A stretch of DNA of 64,000 nucleotides from Metallyticus violacea (lineage: Eukaryota; Arthropoda; Insecta; Mantodea; Metallyticidae), in assembly GCA_030762175.1 (NCBI GenBank), contig CM060838.1, positions 17,033,501-17,097,500 on the forward strand, given 5' to 3'. How positions within the stretch are numbered: position 1 is the first letter of the stretch; each line of letters starts with the position of its first letter. This document shows positions 21,071 through 32,505 of this stretch, piece by piece. The translations under genes and the position numbers were made by a program. The notes below the pieces were generated by a model, which was given only the letters and a program-made list of their open reading frames with translations, was not told the origin of the DNA and made no database searches.

Positions 21071-24000
21071 AATGAGAAAAGATGTAAGCTTCATGGTGGG
21101 GGAAAAATTCCCTTTCTGTAGTTTACATATGTCATCCATTACTGAGGTATTTACTTATTGGAAAATTGCTGTTTTTTTTAAACCACCCATTTTCATCTAC
21201 CATGTGCATATAAGTCAGCTCATAAGAAAGCAAAAGCGAAACAAATCCATAGTTGCAAATTCCAAAATAATTTAATCTAATTATATAATTAATGTGAAAA
21301 AAAATTTGCTTCTACTTCCGAAGAGAGATTGAGATAGATTCATTTTTCTGTAAATCAACAAACAGCAGTAACACTATTTTAATATTACGCTGCACACAGT
21401 TCCAAAAACTCTCTCTTCTCTCCAACTTTATTAAATGTTCCGTTTTTCTGCAAGCGTGTAAAACCGCTAGTGTAGTTGTTCACAAGAAAATGTGGAAGAT
21501 TGCGGGAAGCGAGATGGGCAGCGTTGTCGAAAATTTACTATTGTCGCTGAATAGCATTACGGAAATAAGATGTACATATGTGAAGATAATACGCATTAGC
21601 ACTGAACATAATATAGAATATTATCTATAGAAAATATATACATATTTTCCGTCAGTTGTTTAATGCGCCCGAACGAAACAAAGTGATCTTTACGCAGCAA
21701 CTGTGTAGTCTGAAGTAGTTATGAACTTCGACATTCGTAAAGCAAGCTAAAACAGGTTTTAGATGATTCCAAATTGTCGCCTAACTTTAAAGAACTTTTC
21801 CTTTTTCTCTTTAAGTGTACAGTTTTGGAAATAGCTTATTTTAACATTATAGCGATGTTTACCCTTGAATTTCAGAAACATGACTATGTAGTAAGTTTAT
21901 TATATGAAAATAGCTCTATGAGTTTGTTGTATGTACATTAAGCGAATGATTTGAAACGTCAAGATGTCGCTGCATGCGTTCGAATTTCCACTGGACATAT
22001 TTGCATATTAAGGATGCGTTGAAGCGTTGCAGCCAAAAGGGAACGGCTTTTGACCTTTGCTGCCCAACTAAACCGATAAACTGAATCAACAAAGGGGCCT
22101 GATGATGGCCTCCAATTTTCAACTATGGGACCAACCGCCGTGAACTCGGTTCTGAAGTTAAACACAGCAGGCCTGTATCGATCTCCACCTCATCCTATAT
22201 ACACATACATACCCACACACACACACACACGCACAATGAATGCGTGCCTCTGGGACATAAGGCAGGTGAGAGGGAGGTTTTCTTGAATGACCCCATGACC
22301 CACACAACGAGAGAGAGCTCGAGTTGTGCGCCCTGCCATTGCGCAGGCGTTCTGCATATATGGGAGTCAAGTATAGGAAATCGATATCAACTCTAGTCTC
22401 GAGCACCAGATGGCAGGATCATGGTGTGGACTGGAGGTCGGCGTTTCTCCCCTATGTTTATAGGACGTTGAAGCCGATAGCTTTTAGGGGAGGGGGTAAG
22501 AACAAAAGATAAGCGCCAGAGTCGATCTTTTCGCTTAAGGCACTTCCTACGTAGAACTCTAGTGGCTATTGTTGAATGAAAAGAGGTTAATCACACCTTA
22601 CAAGGACTTTCCTTTTGCTTTCGAATATCTTCGGTGTTTATGTAATCACATGCTCCTTTCAAATAAGAGCGCCGAATAACTCAGAAGTTATTTTAGGTTT
22701 GTTTGCTATTTTAAGATGAGAACCGTCACTTTAGTGCATTCAGCTAATGCAGGATGAAAATAAAAATGAAAACTATGCAGGGTATTTGTGACAAAGTTGT
22801 GGTTTTACTTCCATATCTATTTGCTCATTTGACTAGCTTTATCTTCTACAGACCTGAAATAAATTAGATTAAAGTTTCTCCATTTTAGTTGTTGAGACAA
22901 CTATGAGGTGATCTTTTTGCAAATAAAGAATGAAATACGATAACGTATGCTGAATGAAAATCGGGAAGGAGTTGCTTACCTGGAGTTGCTGCTGGTTACA
23001 AGCGTATGTATATACGCAGACATAATATGTCAAAAAGTCACAAAACTTTTTTTTCAAAATACTTTAAATTCATATTCCATAGAAACGGACACAACATCTA
23101 TATTTTGTGTTTTTAGCGCGGGCTTGGTCCTCGCTTAGAAATCATAATGTTCGAAATGAAACATACCAAAGTTCCTAAATTCCTAAACCAAAGTTTCGGA
23201 ATGCCTTTTACATTAGTTAAACCGACGGTTAGATCTCTGTTGGGAACTAGAGCAGCTTACAGAGCAGTTCTGTAATGAGTACAATTATCTTATCACTTTG
23301 CTCTACTGTGAAAATTCGAGAAACACGTACAAGTGCACAGCGCTTAATGACAAAGGTCTTTGCTACGGGCAACATCAAAAGCAAAGTTTGAAGTGGAGAC
23401 CTTGCACGTTACGCTTAACGAAAAAGTTCCTGAGCAACATTTTGAGTTCATCACAAAAACCACTGAAAACAAGGATTTATTGTAGCTTGGTTGAACGCTT
23501 ATTTAGAAGTGAGAATTTGGACCAAATAAATTCAGCTTAACCAGATTGAGTAATATCGATCAAAAATATACAAATAAATATAATGAAAAGAGTAAGATAA
23601 ATTACGTTCAAATTATAAAAATTATGTATTTTAAAGATTTGTTCCAGACACGCTCATTATGGAAACAGTGAAAGATTGCACTGTAAGTTAATGTTAATGT
23701 AAAATAATACGGTTAAGAAACCTCATTTTGGGAATAGGTTAGTGGTAGCTGTTGGAGTTTCATATAGTAGAGAAAAGAAAACTTATATAGAGTTAAACAT
23801 AGAAAAACTGATTTATCACAGCTAAGAGCGTGTTCGATAAAGTGCTTCCAGATGGTATATATACTGCGATATCACTTCATAAAAATAAAATGCAGAAGTA
23901 ACAACCTATCATTAAGTAAACTGCGCTAGATTTATATTGTCATCGTTGTGCCGACCATAAACCACTTTGTATAAAACCAGATCGAGATATGTACCATAAA

Positions 24001-24199
24001 ACGAAATGCTCGTTGGAGCCAGCGCACACGTTTTTGTCTCCGAATTTCTCAGAGGCCATAGATACAAAATGTAAAGAATAAAGTATCTATACTGTGTTTT
24101 ATACTTAAATTTGATTTATTAATAATATGCTGAATGTATCTTTAATAGCATAAAGAGTACAAAATGCGTTAAACCTATTTTAATGCTTTGTAAAAAAAA
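21071..24199. other. Long non-coding stretch, mostly featureless
   Basis: About 3.1 kb. Only a (CA)n microsatellite and a GC-richer patch around 22090-22470 stand out. No transposon family or exon was recognised. Frames of 60-80 codons lack motifs. Confidence 0.4.
22202..22234. repeat. (CA)n microsatellite
   Basis: ACACATACATACCC followed by about nine CA units and CGCAC. Confidence 0.9.
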
Positions 24200-24390
24200 G
24201 CACCGGGGTAACGCCATCGCTATTGACCCCTAAGTTCGTGAGTTTGATCCTGAATGAGTTCAGGACGTAAAAATCGAACACGCAAGTCGTCCGGAAGGGA
24301 CTCTGAAGTCAAAAGTTTCATGACATATACTTGGGGTACGTTAAAGAAGCCCATATCTGAAAAAAGATGTTTCACGTCCAAGTAATACCT
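24200..24390 (+). mobile_element. SINE-D, degraded single copy
   Basis: A decayed B box (GTGAGTTTGATCCTGAA) is followed by CACGCAAGTCGTCCGGAAGG and GGGTACGTTAAAGAAGCCC. These are body words of a tRNA-headed SINE type distinct from SINE-A to C. The A box is not clear and no target duplication was seen. Confidence 0.45.
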
Positions 24391-25600
24391 TAGTTAGTTC
24401 TCTATTAGATCAGTGTACATCAACCACTTTGCTCTGTGTAAGAAAATAAGTACTAAATGGTACAGTAATCTTTTCGAGAGAGGAAGATCGAAATGGATGT
24501 AGAAGAAATTATTATTTTGAAACAAAAACCAAATAGGGACTTACCTCTTTTGATAGCATTATTCGAAGTTTAAATAATTATAAAGCAAAAATCATGACGT
24601 ATTTAGCAAAATTATCTTGCTTTTAACAATATAACATCTGGTATGTATTTAATACATTTTGAAAGACAACTTCGAATTTTTCACATTTGTTTTAGGACAG
24701 GAAAAGATTCTTTTGTGTGGTAGAAGCTTGTTAAGTGAAATAAGAAAATACATTGTAAGCTGTACAAATATATTTTATTAGAGAAATTACAATTATAAAT
24801 TAAGGGGACAAGTTTTTCTATAATAATATTACTTTCTAAACGAAAACAAATGTAAAGAATCAGTTGCGATAGACTACGAAAGTTTGGGTTGCATACTTCC
24901 GGTTCGGAAATAGAAAAATAGAAAATACCAGAATCAAATGTGTGGAAAAAATTAAAAAATATTGCTCTTTTTATTTCTATTTGTGTTAATAGGCAGGGCC
25001 TAATTAACCTCATTCCTCGGAACGAACAAGTTATTGTATAGTTAAATAATCGTATATAAACCCGGAAAAATAGTTGGCACACAAAAAATAATATAAATAT
25101 TCGCCGGTTTTAAACAAAAATATCAGTTACAAAAGAGTTTACTGCTATAATTTGATTGCGATACGATTTTAACTGATATGGTAAACAAATTTATTGAGAC
25201 TCGAAACCGAAATTAAATTTGATAGGAAAGTAGGTAATAAGAAACTTATTTTATACAGATATTTGAATTTCGCTTTCTAAATGCAAACGTTGCTTTGTGG
25301 AGTGGCAAGATATTACAAATTAAATGATTGTGTTTGCTTCAGAGTAGCTCAAGCTTTTTTTAAAGCTAATGTGTTCTAATTCACTGCAAATGCATGATTG
25401 TGAAATCCGTTTTTCACTAATTGATACATGTCACTGACATTTCCTTTGGTGGGAACATGTAATTGATCTAGAAGGAGCAAAATTTGTTAAAATAAATCAT
25501 ATTGAAAAGTGAAGGTGAGTTAAAATATTATTATTTTTTATTTATTTGAGTAGTTAAGTTAAATAGCTAAATGTATTATATAATACATATAAATATTTAC
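24391..25600. other. AT-rich stretch
   Basis: No recognisable element. The 133-codon minus-strand frame at 24681-25082 is rich in F, I, Y, S and N as expected for translation of AT-rich DNA, and has no motif. Confidence 0.4.
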
Positions 25601-25622
25601 ATCACTTTATATATATATATAA

Positions 25623-25691
25623 AGATAAAGATAAAACACAGAGAGTCACACTTGAAATTGAAGTGTGACTCTCTGTGTTTTATCTTTATCT
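25623..25691. repeat. Hairpin repeat copy 1 (31-bp perfect arms)
   Basis: Arms 25623-25653 and 25661-25691 are perfect reverse complements, separated by the 7-nt loop GAAATTG. The arm contains AAAACACAGAGAGTCACACTT. (TA)n lies just left of the arm (25611-25620), and to the right follows the family tail (25692-25775) with TTAATTTGTTACATTGTTAA and TAGTGTTTCTTTATTTTTAT. The same tail and core recur at 32212 and 58319. Confidence 0.92.
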
Positions 25692-25775
25692 ATTTTTATT
25701 ATGAGTGTTAATTTGTTACATTGTTAATAGTGTTTCTTTATTTTTATGTTTCATTAATATTATATGTATATATAT
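25692..25775 (+). repeat. Tail of hairpin repeat copy 1
   Basis: Aligns over about 65 bp with 32326-32395 (direct) and with 58255-58318 (inverted), ending in TA-rich sequence. Confidence 0.8.
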
Positions 25776-26003
25776 GAGAAATGAGGTGTCAAGCTCATAA
25801 CATAACATAAAATTAAGCATTTTGATAGCAACAAAATGTTTCATTTTATGTTTAAAGTTGTCTGTAGACTATATATTTGAGTCTGCATCATTTAAATTAA
25901 AACTTTTTTTCAATTTGCAGCTTGAAATATTTATTACTGTTTTCACTCTTGAATGTTGAACTTCATTCAAAGTTCCAATAAAGTTTTATTACGTGTTTTA
26001 GTC

Positions 26004-26288
26004 TATCCTGGTGGTAGTGGTAACCATACTTTCTTTGTAAACCCAAAATCTTGGAATCAATACCGATCAGGGTCGATGGATTTTTTTCGGGCGTAAAAAT
26101 CTAAGTAGGCTTCCTTCGGAAGGGAAGTAAATCAATGGATCCCGTGTCGTGGATTTATGGCACGTAAAAGAACTCAAGCCTGAAAAAGAGGCATCTGAGC
26201 AAAATTTATCGGCAGTTTCACTCCTGAATTGAATGAGACGTTAATGACCTGAGATGTTAATGAGCGTCCATAAATAAACCAAATCATA
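26004..26288 (+). mobile_element. SINE-A copy
   Basis: Head TCCTGGTGGTAGTGGTAACC with a decayed B box (TTGGAATCAATACCGATCAG). The full body and tail TAAATAAACCAAATCATAAA follow. One GT of the A box is deleted. Confidence 0.88.
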
Positions 26289-27731
26289 AAAAATTATGCT
26301 TTTAATTTCCATGTTATGTTTCACAAGTAAATATAATAATTTACGATAATGTATACCTTCATAATAAGATATTATACATATGTAGTTTTACATCCAATAT
26401 TAATGATCTTGACTTTGCTGAAGTCTGCGGAAAGTGTGATTTAACGAAGTAACATAACCGAACCAGCAGAGCTTGACACCTCATTTCTTGTACCAAGAAA
26501 GCACGTGCGATTAAAAGGAACGTCGGAAAAGGAAAGGGAGGGGGGTAGAAATCGGACACTTGCGTGCAAGTCCAGATAAGATCCTAAATGGAACGTAATT
26601 GTTTTGTGTGCCGCGTGTGTAATTTCCTTGTTCTGTTGGCTCAGAACCAAAGTGTTTCTTATCCACTTACACCAATTTATGTATTGAAAGGTTCAGTTGG
26701 AATGTTGACATGTTTGTGGAAGAATAGTTAAAGTGCTCTTAAATGTTGGCATGTTACTGACTTCTTTTCCTCTTTTGTTATTTATTAGATTACCGCACTC
26801 TGGTTTATCTTTTGACTTCATATATATAAACAAGGTCTAAGATACCTCCCCGTTACTCTGTATACACCGAACAATCAAGAGAAGAAACGTCTAGGGGATT
26901 TAGCGCTCGGAAGAAGTACCTACATCCTTTGGGATTGCTAGCCGCCGACTGCCCTACTTTCGCGACGTCTTTAAAGTTCGTAGCAATGTTCTGAAGGAAT
27001 TTAAATAACCAATCCCAACAAAGAGTTTCTTTAAAATAATTCTTGGGTCATTAACAATGCAAGACTACACATTGAATTCTTATTGCGCCTAGAAACTGGC
27101 TTATCATATGCAATGCCAACATTTTCAAGGCATTAGAACAATTGTTTTCTCAATCAATATTGTGAAACATTTCCTGTTACTGAATTAAGGGCATTGCCTG
27201 CAGTAAATGGCGTTGATGGACACCGCTCAACAACCAATAGATTCATAACAGAGTTCTAAATGCTTCCTGAAATATTATTACAAGTAGACGGAACGTGTAT
27301 ATTTCTCAGAGTTATCAAATCGATTGGCTTGAGGTCAACGATGTTATGTTAGATTATATCATCAAGCGTTCTATTAGATCGCGTTTTTATGTTAACCCTG
27401 AGCAAAGTACCACTGTTAAGAACAGGTTCTTAATAGAGCCAGGATTTTGTGTAAACATTTTTACTGCTACGAATTTTTACGAACTTTACGTGGGAAAGTT
27501 TTTCACAAATGTTTATTTTCCATATTTATTTATATTTGGCGTATATTACTTATTTCACATCTAATTGCAGAAAGGTCATGTTTTAATAGTAATGCTTTAC
27601 TAGTAGTTATGTCAAAGAGAAATTACAAGAGTCTGTTGTCGCCAACAATGATTCGTTTAAAATATTTTCCTTTCTTGTTTCAACATGCATCAGCGATTGT
27701 AACGTCAATTGTTTACCACCAGCCGTTTGAG
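26289..27731. other. AT-rich stretch
   Basis: Nothing recognised. The two overlapping plus-strand frames at 27295-27734 are F/Y-rich and motif-free. Confidence 0.4.
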
Positions 27732-27994
27732 TGATTTGGTTTATTTATGGACTCTCTTTAACATCTCAGGTCATCAGCGTTCCATTCAATTCAGGGCGTT
27801 AAACGGCCGACAAATTTTGCTCATAGGCCTCTTTTCAGGCCTGGGGTTCTTTATCGTGCCGACACGGGACCAATGGCTTTACGAAGGAAGCCATACTTAG
27901 GATTTTTACACCCGAAAATAGTCCATCGCTCATGGCCGGGTTCGAGCCCGCGATCTTGGGCTTAGAAGTCAAGTATGGTTACCGAAACATCATC
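27732..27994 (-). mobile_element. SINE-A copy
   Basis: Plus-strand reading runs from the tail (TGATTTGGTTTATTTATGG) through AACATCTCAGGTCATCAGCG and GCTCATAGGCCTCTTTTCAG to the head (GGCCGGGTTCGAGCCCGCGA, B box intact). The 5' end of the head beyond GTTACC is mutated. Confidence 0.88.
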
Positions 27995-29170
27995 AGCCGT
28001 CTATTCATTATCGTCCAAATTGAAAATATAGATTTCAATTGATAGAGCTTTCACAACAGAGGGATATTGGCAGTGAAACATTTCTATATGTAATTAGTGC
28101 ATTTTACTTGCTAGTTCATGCATTGCAGCAAACAAGACATAAACTTCACGAGAATTCTTTCAATATTTCCTTATCGTACTACAAGCGGCAGCGGGTGTAC
28201 CTTTATCTATAACCTAGATTAAAGGGTATTTACCGCAGTAAGCAGAAATCAGATAGAGAATTTTTCTTGTGACTGCAGAGTTTATAAGTGAATCCTTTTT
28301 GGCATCCAGCCTTCCCAAAATGCTGAGTTCAGTTACATATATCATTTGTCCTTTCAGTTGGCTTCCGGGCATTATGAAGAAACTGGAGACTTCAGATATT
28401 GGGCTTTAAGAAACTTTGGGAATAATGGAAGATGCATTTCAGAAATATAATATTACACGGGATGAGGTAAGTGGTGTATCTTCAATTAAAATGTAACCTG
28501 TGCTGGAAGAATATGCATATTTTCTTACTTTGTGTCGCACATTTAGCGATGAAACTCTACAATCTCTGGGGATATTATTGCTAGCACAGTTCCTCTGTAC
28601 AAAATGCAACGGCGACATCTTGCAATATCATGCGATCTTTCTCTGTGTATAAAAATATAATGGCCATGACGCCATAACATTCAAAAATAACTTTCAAGCA
28701 ATTGTGCATCTCCTTTCAATGTAAATTGAGGACGCTTGTCTTCCAGTACTTTTGCAATCATTCTGATACCAGAAGTGAAGTAATTAGCTGATTATTCATT
28801 ATTTTGAAATTAAAAGTAGGAATTTATCGGTCTCACTGGTTGTAATTTGAATATCAATTATACACTTTTCTCAACTTTTGACTATATATTTGTGTACATA
28901 TTTTTCAAATGATGTTCATAAAATCCGGACTGTACTAACAGCTTCTATATGCATTACTGATTGGGACCCTCTGTGAGAAATACATTTAATTAACTCGCCT
29001 TTATCTATCTTTTAATTTGTGTTTCCTTAAAAAAAACTCATCGTCTTTATCAGAGAATCTTCCTAAAGCATTCCTAATCGTCCCGAACAACTGGGTCAAT
29101 GTCAGGGATTATTATTTACCACATTGTAAAATTTCTTTATAAATATCTTTGATTTCGTTGTAGTATAAAC
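27995..29170. other. AT-rich stretch
   Basis: No recognisable element or exon. Confidence 0.4.
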
Positions 29171-29171
29171 A

Positions 29172-29447
29172 GCCAGGGTGGACGAGGCCACTATGGCGCG
29201 GGATCGTGAGCGGAAGGTCTGGAGTTCGAATCCCGCCAGAGCCGCCCTCCCTGATTGAGGTTTTTTCCAAATATTCCTCAGTCCTTGTAAATGGCAAATG
29301 CCGGAAGGCACCCTAAACTTTGGCATGAAACGTTTCCTTCCTTAAAAATCCTTTCCCAATATATCATTTCATCTCAATTATAATCATTGTCACCGCCTAT
29401 GGAGCCTCGGTAGTAAAAACGGGCGTTAAAGACCATTAAAAAAAATA
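29172..29447 (+). mobile_element. SINE-B copy
   Basis: The head includes GGTGGACGAGGCCACTATGG, then GATCGTGAGCGGAAGGTCTG and B box GAGTTCGAATCCCGCC. The body ends AAAACGGGCGTTAAAGACC with an A-rich tail. The middle of the head differs from other copies, as if an inserted CACTATGGC segment replaced the GTCGTTAAGG word. Confidence 0.88.
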
Positions 29448-30107
29448 AATAGAAATTAAGAATCCAAAACTGTTTCGAAAATTCTCCTTTTCGGTTTCTA
29501 ATGAAAAGATCCACCTGTAATTAAATGAATGCAACATTTCTATTCAGGTCACAAAGTTTACGCTGCTGTATTGCTTTCCCCGTTGATGATGAGTAACTAA
29601 ATTTGAAACACAGGACTAAATTACAGTTTCTTTCTATACTAATGATAACTCGTGACTCCAAGTAATTCCCTTAGCAACACACTCCATCAAGATCATGATT
29701 TTAATGCTGTACTACAATTGTGTATTTCAGAGACTATTTCACTCAGGTGAGGTCATCTTAAAATTGACCAATGAAGTGAAACAGAAGTTTAAATTTTGAC
29801 TAATCACAGTCGGATTACGGAGCGAAATTATGGAGAAAATTTTTCAAATCAGTTTTATCACGCAAAGTGCATATGTCTTTGGTCAATGTAATCACTCCAC
29901 TATATAATTCCTAAACACGCATCACTGATCATTTTTGCTATAGGCAGTGAGGAGCTACTGATAGCAACAAAAGTATGGTCAATTGACAAGCAAAATGGAG
30001 AGTTCTTCAAAGCGTTTTGGTAATGCGTCAAATGTGCAAATTGATTTTAGGAATTCCAAACTACAGAATAGAAATAAAAATAGAGGCACAGTATGTTAAC
30101 TTTTTTT
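29448..30107. other. AT-rich stretch
   Basis: Nothing recognised. Confidence 0.4.
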
Positions 30108-30450
30108 CCTCAGTTGGTATTATATAATAGAACGCTAGCGATTGTAATAGTCGACTTTTGTCCATTTCAGTCTCACGGTTTCTGAATAGAATAGATATTC
30201 ATAAAGTATAAAAAGTGTTAATATTCTGTGAGCGAATTTCAAATATACATATCTTTTATTCTCATTCTATTTATGAAACAATCCTAAACCCTATTTTGCT
30301 CTTCTTAATTGGCATTACTGACAATCGGCATTCTTCTGTCGCAAGATTGCTTGAAAAGGTTACAATTTTGTTTGCCAAGTTTACAGGAATTATATTTAAA
30401 TTCTCATTTTATTAGTGAAATATTCCTGATAAATATCATTTGAGGGTCTG
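30108..30450. repeat. Unclassified dispersed repeat X, copy 1
   Basis: Aligns in the same orientation with 53875-54235. Shared words include TCAGTTGGTATTA, GCGAYTGTAATAGT, TCTCACGGTTTCT, ATTACTGACAATCG and TTGCTTGAAAAGGTTA/TGGCTTGAAAAGGTTA. Identity is moderate with several indels. No coding content, tRNA box or inverted end is visible, so the class is unknown. Confidence 0.75.
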
Positions 30451-30724
30451 AGCTTTCCAAATTAATTCACTTACAACATTCTTGAATTTATCAATAATCT
30501 CAGACCCTCTCGTGATATTACTTGTAATTGCTATAGAAATAGCTGGAGCAATAGTTGAACGTCTAAAAGCTGCCAGCCACTAATTTTCTCAGTGCAGAAA
30601 TAGATCCCATGTAAAATTATGATTACAGGGAACAGTTTAGTCTCATTAACTTGGAAAAGAAAAAAGACACAAAAGCCTGTATTGCTGAATTGATGAAAAT
30701 GTAGTTGATAATTTTAATAGCCGT

Positions 30725-30735
30725 TTCTGTTGCAA
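30725..30735. repeat. Left target-site duplication of SINE-B
   Basis: TTCTGTTGCAA, identical to 31016-31026. Confidence 0.9.
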
Positions 30736-31015
30736 ACCGCCACGGGTGGCCGAGGTCGTTAAGTCTCGGACTCGTGAGCGGGAGGTCTGGGTTGGAATAC
30801 CGCCAGGACCGTCCTTCCTGACTGAGGTTTTTTCCAGGTTTTCCTCAGTCCTCATAAATGGCAAATGCCGGGGAGGTACCCTAAACATAGGCCTGGAACG
30901 ATTACTTCCATAAAATCATTTCCCAATATATAATTTCATCTTATGTGTCATCAGTGTCCATCGCCTGTGGTGCCTCTGTAGCAAAAACGGGCGTTAAACA
31001 TCATTCATTCATTCA
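30736..31015 (+). mobile_element. Young SINE-B copy with intact target-site duplication
   Basis: Full-length, with head CCACGGGTGGCCGAGGTCGT (Leu/Ser-tRNA-like A box region) and B box GGGTTGGAATACCGCC (one base off the consensus GGTTCGAA). The body runs to AAAACGGGCGTTAAACATC and the tail is (ATTC)n. It differs from the copy at 48912-49188 at only about ten to a dozen positions over about 280 bp, so both derive from a recently active source. Direct repeats of 11 bp flank it. Confidence 0.95.
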
Positions 31016-31026
31016 TTCTGTTGCAA
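31016..31026. repeat. Right target-site duplication of SINE-B
   Basis: TTCTGTTGCAA following the (ATTC)n tail, the partner of 30725-30735. Confidence 0.9.
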
Positions 31027-32180
31027 TTATACACATAATAGTCTTTGCTCGAAACTTCACTATGAAATTGAATTTTCTTTTACTACTCTCCTTAAGGAAT
31101 AATGTTTAGAATCAGGTAAGCTTCTTTGCATTTAAAATATTTTGGCAAATAAATCTACTTCTCGGGAGCAACTTCTCTCAATAAAACATCTCCTTGGATC
31201 CTAATCATCAGCTCTCGTTTTGTTACACAGTAAGTTATAAAAATATAAAAGATGAAAAATAACCAATCAATAGTGGAAAATCTCTCATTTAACACGAATC
31301 ATATGGAGATAAAATTAGATTTAAAACGTCAATTCAGCTAATTATTTCACCACCATTATTTTTCGCGAATTTTCAATAGATGAGCTGTTTAAAAACATCT
31401 AATGTTAATTTATATTCTGAGTGTTTTAATCCACAAATTACTAAAGGTACAGTCAAAATCCTCTTCGCCTTTGCATATTGTAATGGAAGTCACTTTCATT
31501 TATTTTACGTCAATGTATGTAAACTTCTGGTACATGACACACAACTCCAATGTTTGTACAATGCTTGTTTACTGCTAGCTCCTGTGGTTAAAATCTGTCG
31601 AAACAAAACGTGTATATGATGACAGATACATATCAGCTAACCTCAAAATCCCTAGTTGACATTGTTAGTTGTTAACATGTTACTTGTACTGATAAAGTGA
31701 ATGTGATGATGGCACGGTTTCGAAAGATGTGTTTCAGCGAACGAGGCATAAATGTGAAAAATGTACACTGCCATATTCTACTTTAATAAGTGCAAAAATG
31801 GCTAACATTTCTTTGAATTATATATACGAGTATACACACATATTAACGATGTTGCAACAATAATCCACTGAGGAGCTATAACAGAGGTTCCCAAGTTTTA
31901 TTTCACGAAATACCACTTTTCATCAGCTAATGTAATATAACTATCTCAACAACACAAATAACATTCCAAAATAATAAGGGAATAAATTTTAATATCTAAA
32001 TATGTGATGAGAAGCCATTATTCAAGCCAAACATTGTTTATGCTGAGTCGATTAAAAGTATATTATGAATGTTATACTTAAGCTCGCATCTTTGAAACTA
32101 TTACTTGAATAAATGAGGTAACAATTGAGTTACGTCTCTAATGTTCATTTTAGAAGAAAACTGACTGAAAATATTTGCCC
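31027..32180. other. AT-rich stretch
   Basis: Nothing recognised. It ends in a (TA)n run (32184-32210) that abuts the next hairpin repeat. Confidence 0.4.
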
Positions 32181-32211
32181 CATGATATATATATATATAT
32201 ATATATATATA

Positions 32212-32325
32212 AACAGTAATTATAATAGTAGAAAAGGATAAAACTCTAAGAAAATGTCACACTTGCCATCTCAAGTGTGACTTTTTCTAAGTGTTTTATC
32301 CTTTTCTACTATTATAATTACTGTT
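32212..32325. repeat. Hairpin repeat copy 2 (54-bp arms, three mismatches)
   Basis: Arms 32212-32265 and 32272-32325 pair with three mismatches around the loop CCATCT. The core TCACACTTG/CAAGTGTGA matches the other two copies, while the outer arm (AACAGTAATTATAATAGTAG) aligns with the copy at 58319 only loosely. (TA)n lies directly to the left and the family tail to the right. Confidence 0.92.
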
Positions 32326-32395
32326 AATTTGTTACATTGCTAATAGTGTTACTTTATTTTTATTTTTGTTTTATATTATATATATATAAATATAT
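32326..32395 (+). repeat. Tail of hairpin repeat copy 2
   Basis: AATTTGTTACATTGCTAATA then GTGTTACTTTATTTTTATTT and a TA-rich end, colinear with 25706-25770. Confidence 0.8.
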
Positions 32396-32505
32396 TATTC
32401 AAAGAATCTGGTGGTCCAATCAGCGAGATTGGGCTATTATTATATCAAAAAGATATACCCCCCTTCGCATTTTTTCTTCCCATCCAGAATAGTGTCCCGT
32501 CTATA

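Noticed and set aside
20755..21139. Overlapping minus-strand frames of 74-110 codons
   Set aside because: They run antisense through the SINE-C body and mariner end; they reflect GC-rich repeat sequence.
24681..25082. 133-codon minus-strand open frame, the second longest outside transposons
   Set aside because: Rich in F, I, Y, N and S as expected from random AT-rich sequence; no motif.
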